The notes: generated from the sequence alone by a model not told the origin. 64,000 nucleotides of DNA from a bacterium C-53 (GCA_003612525.1 RAZD01000020.1:1-64000); one strand, 5' to 3'; shown: positions 8,112 to 16,267, counted from the first letter of the stretch. A program made the numbers and translations.

Positions 8112-9113
8112 ATGGAAAACAAAGAAAGCAGGACATTTGAGATTAACCCTAAGATTGAGATGAAAAAAGTACGTTTTACAAACCGTTACGGCATTACACT
8201 GGCGGGCGATTTATATCTGCCGGATAACTATGAGGATAAGAAGAATCCGGCAGTCATTGTTGCAGGACCCTTTGGCGCAGTAAAAGAACAGGCTTCCGGT
8301 CTTTATGCACAGGAGCTGGCTGCCCGTGGTTTTGTCAGCATCGCCTTTGATCCGTCCTTTGGCGGGGAAAGCGGCGGCGAGGTACGAAACACGGCGTCAC
8401 CGGATATATTTACGGAAGATTACAGTGCGGCAGTGGATTATATTGGTCTGCTCCCCTATGTTGACAGGGAACGTATCGGAGCAGTCGGTATATGCGGGCT
8501 TTCAGGAATGGCGATTACTGCCGCAGGAACGGATACCAGAATTAAGGCGGTAGCTACGTTCTCCATGTACGATATGTCCCGTGATATGAGTAAAGGACAC
8601 ATGGATTATTATACCAAGGAGCAGAGAAACAAAATTAAGAAATATCTCGGAGAACAGCGTTGGAAAGATGCAGAAAACGGTACATTTGCATTGGGCAATC
8701 ACGAAATTGCTTTTGATGAGGATGATGAGCCGATTACAGGAATGATGGAAATTCCGGAGGAACTGCCGGAGGGTGCTGATCCTGCATTTGCAGCTTTCTA
8801 CAACTATTATGCAGTAAGAGCGAAACACCCTCGTGCTGTGAATTTTGTATCTTCATGGATTGCAACCATGCCCGTGTCATTTTGGAATTTTCCGCTGATG
8901 GCGAATATCAAAGAGGTATCTCCCCGCCCGATTTTGATGGTTGCCGGGGAAAAGGCACATTCCCGTTATTATTCGGAAGATGCCTACGCCGTAGCGTCAG
9001 AACCGAAGGAGCTGGTCATTGTTCCGGGTGCGGATCATGTGGATTTATATGACAATATGGAAAAAATCCCGTTTGATAAGCTGGAACAGTTTTTTAACGA
9101 AAATTTGAGATAG
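8112..9113 (+). CDS. Alpha/beta hydrolase, dienelactone hydrolase-like
   Basis: 333 residues. The fold is marked by AGPFGAVKEQASGLYAQELAARGF and FDPSFGGESGG. The nucleophile elbow reads GICGLSG, pointing to Cys as in dienelactone hydrolases rather than the usual GxSxG serine (Ser in GLSG is the alternative). The late histidine is in GADHVDLYD. Cytoplasmic; no signal peptide. The start follows AAGGAG. A substrate cannot be named. Paired with aldo-keto reductases and flavoproteins it may act on a reactive carbonyl or ester. Confidence 0.8.
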   Translation: MENKESRTFEINPKIEMKKVRFTNRYGITLAGDLYLPDNYEDKKNPAVIVAGPFGAVKEQASGLYAQELAARGFVSIAFDPSFGGESGGEVRNTASPDIFTEDYSAAVDYIGLLPYVDRERIGAVGICGLSGMAITAAGTDTRIKAVATFSMYDMSRDMSKGHMDYYTKEQRNKIKKYLGEQRWKDAENGTFALGNHEIAFDEDDEPITGMMEIPEELPEGADPAFAAFYNYYAVRAKHPRAVNFVSSWIATMPVSFWNFPLMANIKEVSPRPILMVAGEKAHSRYYSEDAYAVASEPKELVIVPGADHVDLYDNMEKIPFDKLEQFFNENLR

Positions 9114-9115
9114 GG

Positions 9116-9226
9116 GACAGTGTGAAAAATCACACTGGTGTGCTGATTTTTCACACGCAAATTTGTGCCGGAGCGCCACAAATTTGTTTGATGGCAGACG
9201 CAAATTTGATATTTGCGTCGCCCTGT
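9116..9226. repeat. Three successive perfect hairpins
   Basis: GTGTGAAAAATCA/TGATTTTTCACAC (9120-9156), CAAATTTGTG/CACAAATTTG (9158-9186) and GACGCAAAT/ATTTGCGTC (9197-9219) sit side by side, with GACAG near 9116 and CTGTC near 9222 closing the set. No T-run follows, so they look like mRNA-stabilising or processing structures rather than plain terminators. Confidence 0.65.
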
Positions 9227-9258
9227 CGCGAAAACGCTCCAGAATGGAGGATTTTTAG

Positions 9259-10203
9259 ATGAGTACAACAATACCGAAAATTGCATTAGGAGCCTGGTCT
9301 TGGGGTGCGGGAGCAGCCGGAGGGGATCAGGTATTCGGAAACCATTTATTCGAGGAAGAATTGAAGCCTGTGTTTGAGAAAGCAATGGAGTGCGGGCTGA
9401 ACCTGTGGGATACGGCGGCGGTTTACGGAGAAGGAACTTCGGAACGGATTCTTGGTAATTTTGTAAAAGATGTGCGCCGGAACAGCGTTATCCTTTCCAC
9501 GAAATTCACACCGCAGATTGCAGGCAGTTCGCCGGATGCCATGCAGGAAATGATTGACGGCAGCAAAGAACGTCTGCATACCGATGTAATTGATGTTTAC
9601 TGGATACACAATCCGATGGATATTGAAAAATGGACGCCGGATTTAATCCCTCTGGCAAAAAGCGGACAGATTAAGACAATCGGCGTTTCTAACCACAACC
9701 TTATGGAGATAAAAAGGGCAAATGAAATTCTTGCTGCAGAGGGATTGAAAATTTCTGCGGTGCAGAACCATTATAGTCTGTTACATCGTTCTTCGGAGCG
9801 TGCGGGTATTCTTGATTACTGTAAGGAGAATGGTATTACATTCTATTCCTACATGGTGCTGGAGCAGGGGGCGCTTACCGGACGGTACAGTGAGGAAAAT
9901 CCATTCCCGGAGGGAAGCGGGAGGGCAGAGGCTTATAATCCGCATCTGAAAGAACTGACAGCATTGATTGATGAACTGAAAATCATTGGAACACGTTTTG
10001 ATGCCAGTCCTGCACAGGTTGCGACAGCATGGGCGATTGCAAAAGGTACACTGCCGATTATCGGGGTGACGAAAGTGCGCCAGGTTGAGGAAGCGTCAAA
10101 GGCAGCGCAGATAGAGCTGACTGCTGACGAGATTAGCCGTTTGGAAAGGCTTGGTGATGAAACGGGTGTCCATACGCTTCGGGAGTGGGAAAAGGAGATG
10201 TAG
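9259..10203 (+). CDS. Aldo/keto reductase
   Basis: 314 residues of the NADPH-dependent AKR (beta/alpha)8 family. The catalytic tetrad is visible: Asp and Tyr in WDTAAVYGEG, Lys in LSTKF, His in WIHNP. The C-terminal cofactor region PIIGVTKVRQVEEA is intact. Cytoplasmic. GGAGG precedes the ATG. The gene is followed at 4 nt by the acetyltransferase gene. Confidence 0.88.
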   Translation: MSTTIPKIALGAWSWGAGAAGGDQVFGNHLFEEELKPVFEKAMECGLNLWDTAAVYGEGTSERILGNFVKDVRRNSVILSTKFTPQIAGSSPDAMQEMIDGSKERLHTDVIDVYWIHNPMDIEKWTPDLIPLAKSGQIKTIGVSNHNLMEIKRANEILAAEGLKISAVQNHYSLLHRSSERAGILDYCKENGITFYSYMVLEQGALTGRYSEENPFPEGSGRAEAYNPHLKELTALIDELKIIGTRFDASPAQVATAWAIAKGTLPIIGVTKVRQVEEASKAAQIELTADEISRLERLGDETGVHTLREWEKEM

Positions 10204-10206
10204 ACC

Positions 10207-10794
10207 GTGACAGTAAAAGAAGTGATAGACGGATTTCGGGAAGGGGCAGAAGAAAATGCCGAGCGTGATGCGTATGCAAATGAACTTTTTCAGGAAGCTG
10301 TCCGTATAGGAATGGAGCTGAATACGAAGTACCATACACCAGAAGAACTCCGGGAGATTATGGGCAGGTTAATAGGAAAAAAGGTAGACCGTTCTTTTCG
10401 GATGTTTCCCCCGTTTTATACGGATTTTGGGAAAAACATCACCATCGGGAAAGATGTCTTTATCAATTCAGGATGCCACTTTCAGGATCAGGGAGGGATT
10501 GAAATTGGGGACGGTGCATTGATTGGTCATAATGTTGTGCTGGCAACAATCAACCATGACCTGAATCCAAAAGGAAACAGAAAAAATCATTATGCGCCGA
10601 TCAGGATTGGCGCTCATGTATGGATCGGTTCTAACGCAACCGTATTGCCGGGAGTAACGATTGGCGATTGGGCGGTGGTTGCGGCGGGAGCCGTTGTGAC
10701 ACGGGATGTTCCTGCCATGACGGTAGTAGGAGGTGTTCCCGCAAGAGTTTTAAAGACTATTCAGGAGGAGGAACGCTATGAAACGGCTGTATAA
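10207..10794 (+). CDS. Maltose/galactoside O-acetyltransferase-like enzyme (left-handed beta-helix)
   Basis: 195 residues, GTG start with AAGGAG 8 nt upstream. The N-terminal Maa-type domain is followed by hexapeptide repeats (IGKDVFINSGCHFQD, IGDGALIGHNVVLATINHD, IGAHVWIGSNATVLPGVTIGD) and the terminal GGVPARVLK. It transfers acetyl from acetyl-CoA to a sugar or similar hydroxyl. The catalytic His is in TINHD. The end overlaps the next gene by 17 nt, so the two are co-translated. Confidence 0.88.
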   Translation: MTVKEVIDGFREGAEENAERDAYANELFQEAVRIGMELNTKYHTPEELREIMGRLIGKKVDRSFRMFPPFYTDFGKNITIGKDVFINSGCHFQDQGGIEIGDGALIGHNVVLATINHDLNPKGNRKNHYAPIRIGAHVWIGSNATVLPGVTIGDWAVVAAGAVVTRDVPAMTVVGGVPARVLKTIQEEERYETAV

Positions 10795-11857
10795 TCTGAT
10801 ACTGGCTTGTCTGCTTATCGTTTCGTTATCAGCCTGTGGAAAGCAGGCATGGGCAGATTCTTCTGCGGATAAAGTAATGGAGCAGCATGGGCAGACAGAA
10901 AGTGCAGGAACAACGGAACAGAATGAAAAGGAGCAGCCGGCAGTATCGGAAGCCGGACAGACTGAGGCACAGACAGAAAATATTTTGACTGATAGAGAAG
11001 AACTGAAAATAGAGGGAGGTGATAACACGGTGACGGGAGATATTTCTTTTAATTTTGAAACAAAGACAGTTTTATTGAACAGTGGATATGAAATGCCCAT
11101 ATACGGGATTGGAACATACAGCCTGACCGGGGATACCTGTGTAGAATCCGTCACGGCAGCATTAAACAGTGGTGTCCGCTTGATTGATACCGCCTATATG
11201 TACCATAATGAGGAAAGCGTGGGGGAGGCTGTCAGGAACTCCGGCATACCGAGGGAGGAAATCTTTGTTATCACAAAGCTGTACCCGAACCAGTTTTCTG
11301 ATGCGGAAGCTGCGATTGAGGAGGCGCTTGTCAAATTAGATATAGATTATATTGACATGATGCTGCTCCATCACCCCGGTGCAGGTGATGTGGAGGCTTA
11401 CCTGGCGATGGAAAAAGCAGTTGCGGACGGTAAAATCCGTTCACTTGGCTTATCAAACTGGTATGTGGAGGAACTGGAGGAATTTTTACCGCAGATAAAT
11501 ATTACGCCTGCTTTGGTTCAGAATGAGATACACCCGTATTATCAGGAAAACGATGTAATTCCATATATTCACAGTCTTGGGATTGTGGTACAGGGCTGGT
11601 ATCCGCTTGGCGGCAGGGGGTATACGTCAGAACTGCTTGGAAATGAAGTCATTTCGGAAATTGCTGTGGCACATGGGAAGTCATCGGCACAGGCAATTCT
11701 CCGGTGGAATCTGCAAAAGGGCGTTGTAGTCATTCCCGGCTCCAGCAATCCCGATCATATTCAGGAAAACACAGAATTGTTTGATTTTGAATTGACGGAG
11801 GAGGAGATGGAACGTATCAATGCCCTTGACCGTGGAGAGAAACATGACTGGTATTAA
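10778..11857 (+). CDS. Surface lipoprotein carrying an aldo/keto reductase domain
   Basis: 359 residues: lipoprotein signal (lipobox LSAC at about 16-19), a low-complexity Glu/Gln/Thr linker to about 75, then a full AKR domain. The tetrad is present: D and Y in LIDTAYMYHNEE, K in VITKLY, H in LLHHPG. AKRs are normally cytosolic because they need NADPH, so lipid anchoring outside the membrane is unusual. A signal-like N-terminus may have been added to a cytosolic enzyme. GGAGGAGG precedes the ATG, which lies inside the previous gene. Confidence 0.85.
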   Translation: MKRLYNLILACLLIVSLSACGKQAWADSSADKVMEQHGQTESAGTTEQNEKEQPAVSEAGQTEAQTENILTDREELKIEGGDNTVTGDISFNFETKTVLLNSGYEMPIYGIGTYSLTGDTCVESVTAALNSGVRLIDTAYMYHNEESVGEAVRNSGIPREEIFVITKLYPNQFSDAEAAIEEALVKLDIDYIDMMLLHHPGAGDVEAYLAMEKAVADGKIRSLGLSNWYVEELEEFLPQINITPALVQNEIHPYYQENDVIPYIHSLGIVVQGWYPLGGRGYTSELLGNEVISEIAVAHGKSSAQAILRWNLQKGVVVIPGSSNPDHIQENTELFDFELTEEEMERINALDRGEKHDWY

Positions 11858-11878
11858 AGCAGTGAAGCTGCTGCTACA

Positions 11879-11953
11879 GATTGAAAATTGAAATTTTCAA
11901 TCGCGATATTTGTGCCTGCGCGCTGCTTGACACAAACTCGTTCATGCGCAGGC
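11879..11953. repeat. Intergenic hairpins 6
   Basis: GATTGAAAAT/ATTTTCAATC (11879-11902) and GCCTGCGC/GCGCAGGC (11914-11953) lie in tandem between the lipoprotein AKR and the flavoprotein genes. Confidence 0.6.
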
Positions 11954-11995
11954 TCAACAGACTGAGCCAAAAGCAGCGCAGAAATGAGGTAATAT

Positions 11996-12583
11996 ATGAA
12001 AGTTTTAGCGATTAACGGCAGTGCAAGAAAAGACGGAAATACAGCAATCCTTATCAATACAGTATTTGAGGAATTGCATCAGGCAGGAATTGAAACGGAA
12101 ATGGTGCAGCTTTCCGGGAAAATTATTGAACCCTGCAAGGCTTGTTGGGCTTGTGGCGGGAGAAAAAATTGTGTGCATAAAAAGGACTTGTTTCAGGAAA
12201 TTTTTGAGAAGATGACGCAGGCAGACGGGATTATTCTCGGATCGCCAGTTTATACGGCAAACATTTCTGCGAATATGCAGGCATTTTTAGAACGGGCATC
12301 AGTAGTAACCGATATGAACCGGAGTGAAAATCTGTTTCGGCACAAAGTCGGTGCGGCTGTCACGGCGGCACGCAGAGGAGGCGCACTTACTACACTTGAT
12401 GCAATGTATCATTTCTTTATGCTGCAAAATATGTTTGTGGTTGGTTCTTCTTATTGGGCGTTTGGCTATGGGCAGATGCCGGGGGATGTTCAGAAAGACG
12501 AAGAAGGTCTTGACACAATGAAAAATCTTGGCCGGAATATGGCATATTTGTTGAAGGCACTGGAAGAAAGGCGGAATGGATAA
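11996..12583 (+). CDS. Iron-sulfur flavoprotein, NADPH-dependent FMN reductase family
   Basis: 195 residues with the flavodoxin-like start KVLAINGSARKDGNT (FMN phosphate loop) and the compact cluster motif CKACWACGGRKNC typical of iron-sulfur flavoproteins, followed by GSPVYTANISANMQAFLERA. It should take electrons from ferredoxin or NAD(P)H to reduce small molecules. Cytoplasmic. The stop overlaps the next start (TAATG), so it is coupled to the flavodoxin lipoprotein. Confidence 0.85.
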   Translation: MKVLAINGSARKDGNTAILINTVFEELHQAGIETEMVQLSGKIIEPCKACWACGGRKNCVHKKDLFQEIFEKMTQADGIILGSPVYTANISANMQAFLERASVVTDMNRSENLFRHKVGAAVTAARRGGALTTLDAMYHFFMLQNMFVVGSSYWAFGYGQMPGDVQKDEEGLDTMKNLGRNMAYLLKALEERRNG

Positions 12584-13317
12584 TGAGAAGAATTGTTAGT
12601 CTATTACTTTCTTTTATTATAATTTTTGATTTAACAGCTTGTAGTCAATCGGCTGCTTCTGAGAAGCGGGAGGAAACACAACCTGCTGTACAGAAAACAG
12701 AAGAACAGTTTGAAACATCTCAAAACGGGGCGGGAGCAGAGGCGGAAAAGCAGGAAACAGAAGCACAGCCGGATACAGAAATGGAAACGGAACCGTCTGA
12801 ATCCATTTCGACAGGAGAACAGGAGGCAGATGTGAGTGCAAAAACATTGGTTGTATATTTTTCATGTACCGGAACAACAAAGCTGCTGGCAGAATATGCT
12901 GCGGAGATTACAGGGGCGGATCTTTACGAGATTGTAGCTGAAGATCCATATACAGAGGCAGATTTGGCGTATTATACGAATGGCCGTGCCGACCAAGAGC
13001 AAAATGATCCCGATGCGCGTCCGGCAATTTCAGGAGGCGTGGAGAATATGGATGCATATGATACCATAATCCTCGGTTATCCGATTTGGCACGGGCAAGC
13101 CCCTCGTATTATCAGTACATTTTTAGAGAGTTATGATTTTTCAGGGAAAACAATAATTCCGTTCTGTACTTCTCATAGCAGTGGGATTGGTTCCAGTGCA
13201 AGCAATCTTCATACTCTCTGTTCGGAGTCTACAGAATGGTTAGATGGAAAGAGGTTTGCAGCAGAAGTTTCAAAAGAAAGCGTTCAGAATTGGATTGGAG
13301 AAATTGGGATTGATTAA
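12583..13317 (+). CDS. Flavodoxin-domain lipoprotein
   Basis: 244 residues: signal peptide with lipobox LTAC (about 17-20), an acidic Glu/Gln/Thr linker to about 85, then a flavodoxin domain (TLVVYFSCTGTTKLLAEYAAEITGAD, ILGYPIWHGQAPRIISTFLE, PFCTSHSSGIGSS). The signal-linker-redox-domain design matches the lipoprotein aldo-keto reductase upstream. The two may form an extracytoplasmic redox pair (inference). Confidence 0.85.
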   Translation: MRRIVSLLLSFIIIFDLTACSQSAASEKREETQPAVQKTEEQFETSQNGAGAEAEKQETEAQPDTEMETEPSESISTGEQEADVSAKTLVVYFSCTGTTKLLAEYAAEITGADLYEIVAEDPYTEADLAYYTNGRADQEQNDPDARPAISGGVENMDAYDTIILGYPIWHGQAPRIISTFLESYDFSGKTIIPFCTSHSSGIGSSASNLHTLCSESTEWLDGKRFAAEVSKESVQNWIGEIGID

Positions 13318-13471
13318 AACAAGATGGATACAGTGTCCTGTTTGTAACAATAAGACACGCAATAAAATCAGAGCAGATACGGAATTAAAAAATTATCCTC
13401 TTTACTGTCCGAAATGCAGGCGGCTATTAACAGCAAGTAATACACTGGAAGCGGATGATTTTGCAAAATAA
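13310..13471 (+). CDS. Cysteine-rich KTR-domain small protein
   Basis: 53 residues from the TTG at 13310: IKTRWIQCPVCNNKTRNKIRADTELKNYPLYCPKCR, matching the KTR domain with two CPxC knuckles, presumably a Zn ribbon. A longer reading from 13244 would sit inside the flavodoxin gene. GGAG lies about 10 nt upstream of the TTG. It overlaps the previous stop and is the last gene before the terminator. Confidence 0.7.
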   Translation: MIKTRWIQCPVCNNKTRNKIRADTELKNYPLYCPKCRRLLTASNTLEADDFAK

Positions 13472-13541
13472 TTTTTTCTTCATCGCAAAATTTATTTTTT
13501 GCTGAGATGGAACCCAGAACTCAATAGAAATGAATCAAAAC

Positions 13542-13581
13542 GAGGATCTTGACAGACTGTACTTTCAAGGTCCTCTTTTTT
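13542..13581 (+). terminator. Rho-independent terminator ending the redox run
   Basis: GAGGATCTTG (13542-13551) pairs with CAAGGTCCTC (13566-13575, one G-T pair) and runs straight into TTTTTT. Confidence 0.75.
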
Positions 13582-13828
13582 GGAGAAGAGAAGGAGAGAA
13601 TGGTTTTTCTTTTTTGATGGTGGTGGAGTAAAGCAAAACTGACGACCTTTTGCCGTGGTCAGAGAAGTTTCCAGACGAATGCAGGAAAATATGCCATTGA
13701 AAGATGGCGTGGTTTTAACCCTTAGTGTTTGACGAGAATAAGATATGTGAAAAGCTGAATTGAAAAAAGTGCTTAATATATATCGGTATGTTGCGAAATA
13801 TCATAGAGTGTAGGCAAAGGAAGATATC

Positions 13829-14411
13829 ATGGAAAATAAGAAAAATATAGACAATGGATCAAAGACCGTTATGATTGATATTCAGAAACAAAAAATGAGT
13901 GGAGAAAAAAAGGCTGGTCTATTCCTGATATTAGAGGTGGAAAACAAATATGGTACACGCTGGTAAAGAAACTGGTTGAATTAGTGGATTCAGGGCAGGC
14001 ATATGATTTAGATTTAGTTCCAGATATTTATGAAATAACACAACCGCAATCATGGCGCACATATGGTGCTTTTCTTAAGGGGGGGGGGTAGGATTTGTAA
14101 GAAATCAAGCAGGACGGTTGATGCTGTCGGAGGCTGGCATGCAGTTTTTAGCAGAGCCAACTCGGAGGAAATTGGCTGATCAGATACAAGATAGATATCG
14201 GCTGTTTGGTGAAGTGCTGAGTATTCTGGAGACTGAACCGACAACAGTGGAAGAAACTTTAGGGTTTCGTATGCTGACAGACAGTTGAATAATTGGCTGC
14301 ATAAATATCTGTATAAAAGGGAATATCCTGATTCTGTAGGCGGGATATTGCGGAGTGAGTACGAAAGTGGTAAAATTTTAAGCGAGCAACAGTTTGAGGA
14401 GGTGCTAAGTT
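13829..14411 (+). pseudogene. Decayed gene of unknown family with nonsense and frameshift lesions
   Basis: One protein can be read across broken frames. The segment GWSIPDIRGGKQIWYTLVKKLVELVDSG...WRTYGAFLKG has an in-frame TGA upstream where Trp would fit. A +1 shift at the G tract 14079-14088 leads to VGFVRNQAGRLMLSEAGMQFLAEPTRRK. A later shift leads to LNNWLHKYLYKREYPDSVGG. The middle looks like a helix-turn-helix segment, but I cannot name the family. The stretch 13582-13828 before it holds nothing I can support. Confidence 0.5.
14079..14088 (+). repeat. G10 homopolymer inside a broken reading frame
   Basis: Ten consecutive G. With ten the frame ends at TAG directly after the tract. With eight or eleven the two halves of the protein would join. 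Slippage here could have caused or could reverse the frameshift, although another stop lies upstream. Confidence 0.7.
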
Positions 14412-14636
14412 ATGTGTTATCTCACTGCGAAAGAATTTAATAAAAAGGGCTGTATTGCAGTAAAAACCAGGCATGGTAAAGCATTGGCGGATTTTACCGA
14501 AAAGTTACAAAAACAGATAGGAGAGAACGGTGTGCAGTTGGTGACGATCAGCCGCCCCAGTGCCTATGGAGAATACGAACCTTATGAAATTATCGAAAGT
14601 AAGGAAAAGTTTCAAGAACGTGTTCTGAGCCTGTAA
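14412..14636 (+). CDS. Small conserved protein, DUF6718-like
   Basis: 74 residues, MCYLTAKEFNKKGCIAVKTRHGKAL...QLVTISRPSAYGEYEPYEII. I recognise this as the small Lachnospiraceae family listed as DUF6718 (from memory). Function unknown. GAGGAGG lies 9 nt before the ATG. It is followed at 8 nt by another small gene. Confidence 0.75.
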   Translation: MCYLTAKEFNKKGCIAVKTRHGKALADFTEKLQKQIGENGVQLVTISRPSAYGEYEPYEIIESKEKFQERVLSL

Positions 14637-14644
14637 AAAGGATA

Positions 14645-14815
14645 ATGATGGAAAAACCTGTTTTGAGTCCACATTTTACCATTGAAGATATCCATAGACT
14701 CAGAGAACATAATTATGAAATGACAAAGTATATGACAGACGAGGAACGGATGGATTACTATAATAAGAGAGGAAGAGAAGTTCAGAGAAAATTAGAGAAA
14801 ATGAAAGCCGTATAA
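14645..14815 (+). CDS. Small hypothetical protein (56 aa)
   Basis: MMEKPVLSPHFTIEDIHRLREHNYEMTKYMT... ending REVQRKLEKMKAV: a short, charged, helical protein resembling antitoxin or adaptor peptides. It starts 8 nt after the DUF6718-like gene, so the two are probably one transcript. Either of two adjacent ATGs (14645, 14648) could be the start. Confidence 0.6.
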   Translation: MMEKPVLSPHFTIEDIHRLREHNYEMTKYMTDEERMDYYNKRGREVQRKLEKMKAV

Positions 14816-15180
14816 TCATTTTAATACCACAGAATAAATTAGCAGTATACGGTATCTCACTAACCGCGATATACCGCACATGCGGATGTCCATCAACCGG
14901 TACAATACAGAATCCTTTCCCATCCAATCTCTCCTTCCGTGGCGTCGCATCTTAACTCTGCTTTTTTTGGGGGGGGGGAGTGATAAGTGGAAAAGAAAAA
15001 AGCCAGAATATTTTTTGAGAAACATTGACAGTAAAACATATTTCCGTTGATATTGACATATAAATAAGCCAGCGGCATAGAACTGATTGGACTGGTCGAA
15101 AGACCCTGGTCCACCGAACGGCGGGGAATTTCCCTGTTATTTTTTGTTTCTTCCACATTAAGTTATGGAGGTGATTTAAT
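14816..15180. other. Gene-free stretch with a second G10 tract
   Basis: No convincing gene. It holds T7 followed by G10 (14969-14978), 890 bp from the first G10 tract. Minus-strand frames are open here but have no ribosome site or family resemblance. The last 30 bases carry the GGAGGTGA site of the MNT gene. Confidence 0.5.
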
Positions 15181-15471
15181 ATGCCGGATATTAATGAAAT
15201 CAAGAAGATAGTTGTTCCTATCGCATATTCGTATGGGGTAAAAAGATTATATCTGTTTGGCTCCTATGCAAAAGGCACGGCACGCGAAAAAAGTGATGTA
15301 GATTTACTTGTGGAAAAAGGCAAGCCAATGTCCTTGCTTAAACTCTCCGGGATGCGCCAGATGTTTCAGGAGGCATTGAACCTTTCGGTTGATTTAGTCA
15401 CCACGGTGGGAATTGCAGACGACTTCAGGAAGGAAATAGCCGGAACAGAGATATTATTGTATGAAGAGTAA
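15181..15471 (+). CDS. MNT-type nucleotidyltransferase (antitoxin-like)
   Basis: 96 residues with the minimal nucleotidyltransferase signature: GSYAKG near 27-32 followed by Asp39 and Asp41 (KSDVDLLVE). In HEPN-MNT modules this enzyme adds nucleotides to, and thereby silences, the HEPN RNase toxin. GGAGGTGA precedes the ATG. It overlaps the broken HEPN gene by 11 nt, the usual operon layout. Confidence 0.85.
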   Translation: MPDINEIKKIVVPIAYSYGVKRLYLFGSYAKGTAREKSDVDLLVEKGKPMSLLKLSGMRQMFQEALNLSVDLVTTVGIADDFRKEIAGTEILLYEE

Positions 15472-15722
15472 AGATGTAAATATCCTCAACAAAATTTTGA
15501 ACTATTGCAGGCAGTTAGATAAAGCATGTGATATGTTTGATAATGATTACAATAAATTTGCAGGAAAAAGTTGTTCCGTGGAAAGAATGGTGTGGAATCA
15601 GGGATATTTTTGCACATCAGTATTCAAATTTGGACTGTCAGTCAGCATGGGATACTAGATAGCATGATTTCCCAGAATTGAAAACAGAAATAAGTAGAAT
15701 TTTAAAAGGGAATGGAAAGTGA
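15461..15722 (+). pseudogene. Broken HEPN-domain toxin gene
   Basis: The first part, MKSKDVNILNKILNYCRQLDKACDMFDNDYNKFAG, fits the start of a HEPN (DUF86-like) protein. After about codon 37 the family continues only in another frame (GIRDIFAHQYSN), which carries the catalytic R-x4-H motif RDIFAH. That frame also meets a TAG before its end at about 15720. A frameshift with some loss of sequence has therefore disabled the toxin. Confidence 0.7.
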
Positions 15723-15909
15723 CATAATGGGCAGCATCAGGTAAAATATAGTATTGGCTTGGAAAAGGTAAATTCCTCACAGGCGGCTATAAACAATGTA
15801 AGAAAATAGAATAAAAGCCAGTCTATTTTGGAACTTTTGTAGTGACTCGTGAAGATGTGCAAAGATATATGTCACATCACACAAAGTCGTTTTTATTTAC
15901 GAAATTCTA

Positions 15910-15938
15910 TTGACTTTCAATCCCATATCACCTATACT
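15910..15938 (+). promoter_or_regulatory. Sigma-A-like promoter of the thiamine locus
   Basis: TTGACT (15910-15915), a 17-nt spacer and TATACT (15933-15938) lie just before the first TPP riboswitch. Confidence 0.65.
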
Positions 15939-15945
15939 ATCATTC

Positions 15946-16029
15946 AAACTGGGGGACTACGGTGTAGTTGAAAAGGTAAAACCTGACTCTTTGAACCTGT
16001 TGGCTAATACCAACGTAGGGAGCTGAATG
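15946..16029 (+). ncRNA. TPP riboswitch (THI box), first of two
   Basis: The conserved core CTTTGAACCTG, GGCTAATACC and CAACGTAGGGAG is present, closed by ATTCA/TGAAT arms. The usual CUGAGA pyrimidine-sensing bulge reads CUGAC and the P3 arm is short, so it is a compact variant. It senses thiamine pyrophosphate and likely works through the terminator at 16051. Confidence 0.85.
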
Positions 16030-16050
16030 ATACGATACCGTATTTTTTTA

Positions 16051-16087
16051 GGATATTCCCTGTACATGGAATGTCCTTTTTGTTTTT
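16051..16087 (+). terminator. Riboswitch-linked terminator 1
   Basis: GGATATTCC (16051-16059) pairs with GGAATGTCC (16068-16076), followed by a T-rich tail. Confidence 0.7.
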
Positions 16088-16110
16088 AACTGAATAAGAA
16101 TGATATGTGT

Positions 16111-16188
16111 TTGCGAGGGAACTGAATAAGTTGAAAAAGGTAAGACCTGACCTCTTGACCTGTCGGCTAATACCGGCGTAGGGAAGCA
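16111..16188 (+). ncRNA. TPP riboswitch (THI box), second of two
   Basis: Closed by TTGC/GCAA arms, with the core CTTGACCTG, GGCTAATACC and GGCGTAGGGAA. It shares the shortened CUGAC element and the GTTGAAAAGGTAA stretch with the first copy, so the pair may have arisen by local duplication. Confidence 0.85.
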
Positions 16189-16214
16189 ATTTCTTACGCC
16201 GTACTGCGTCTGAA

Positions 16215-16247
16215 AGAGCTTCTGATGATTTGGAAGCTCTATTTTTT
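16215..16247 (+). terminator. Riboswitch-linked terminator 2
   Basis: AGAGCTTC pairs with GGAAGCTCT and runs into TATTTTTTG, 20 nt before the tenA start region. Confidence 0.75.
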
Positions 16248-16267
16248 GTTATGAGGAGGAAAAGAAA

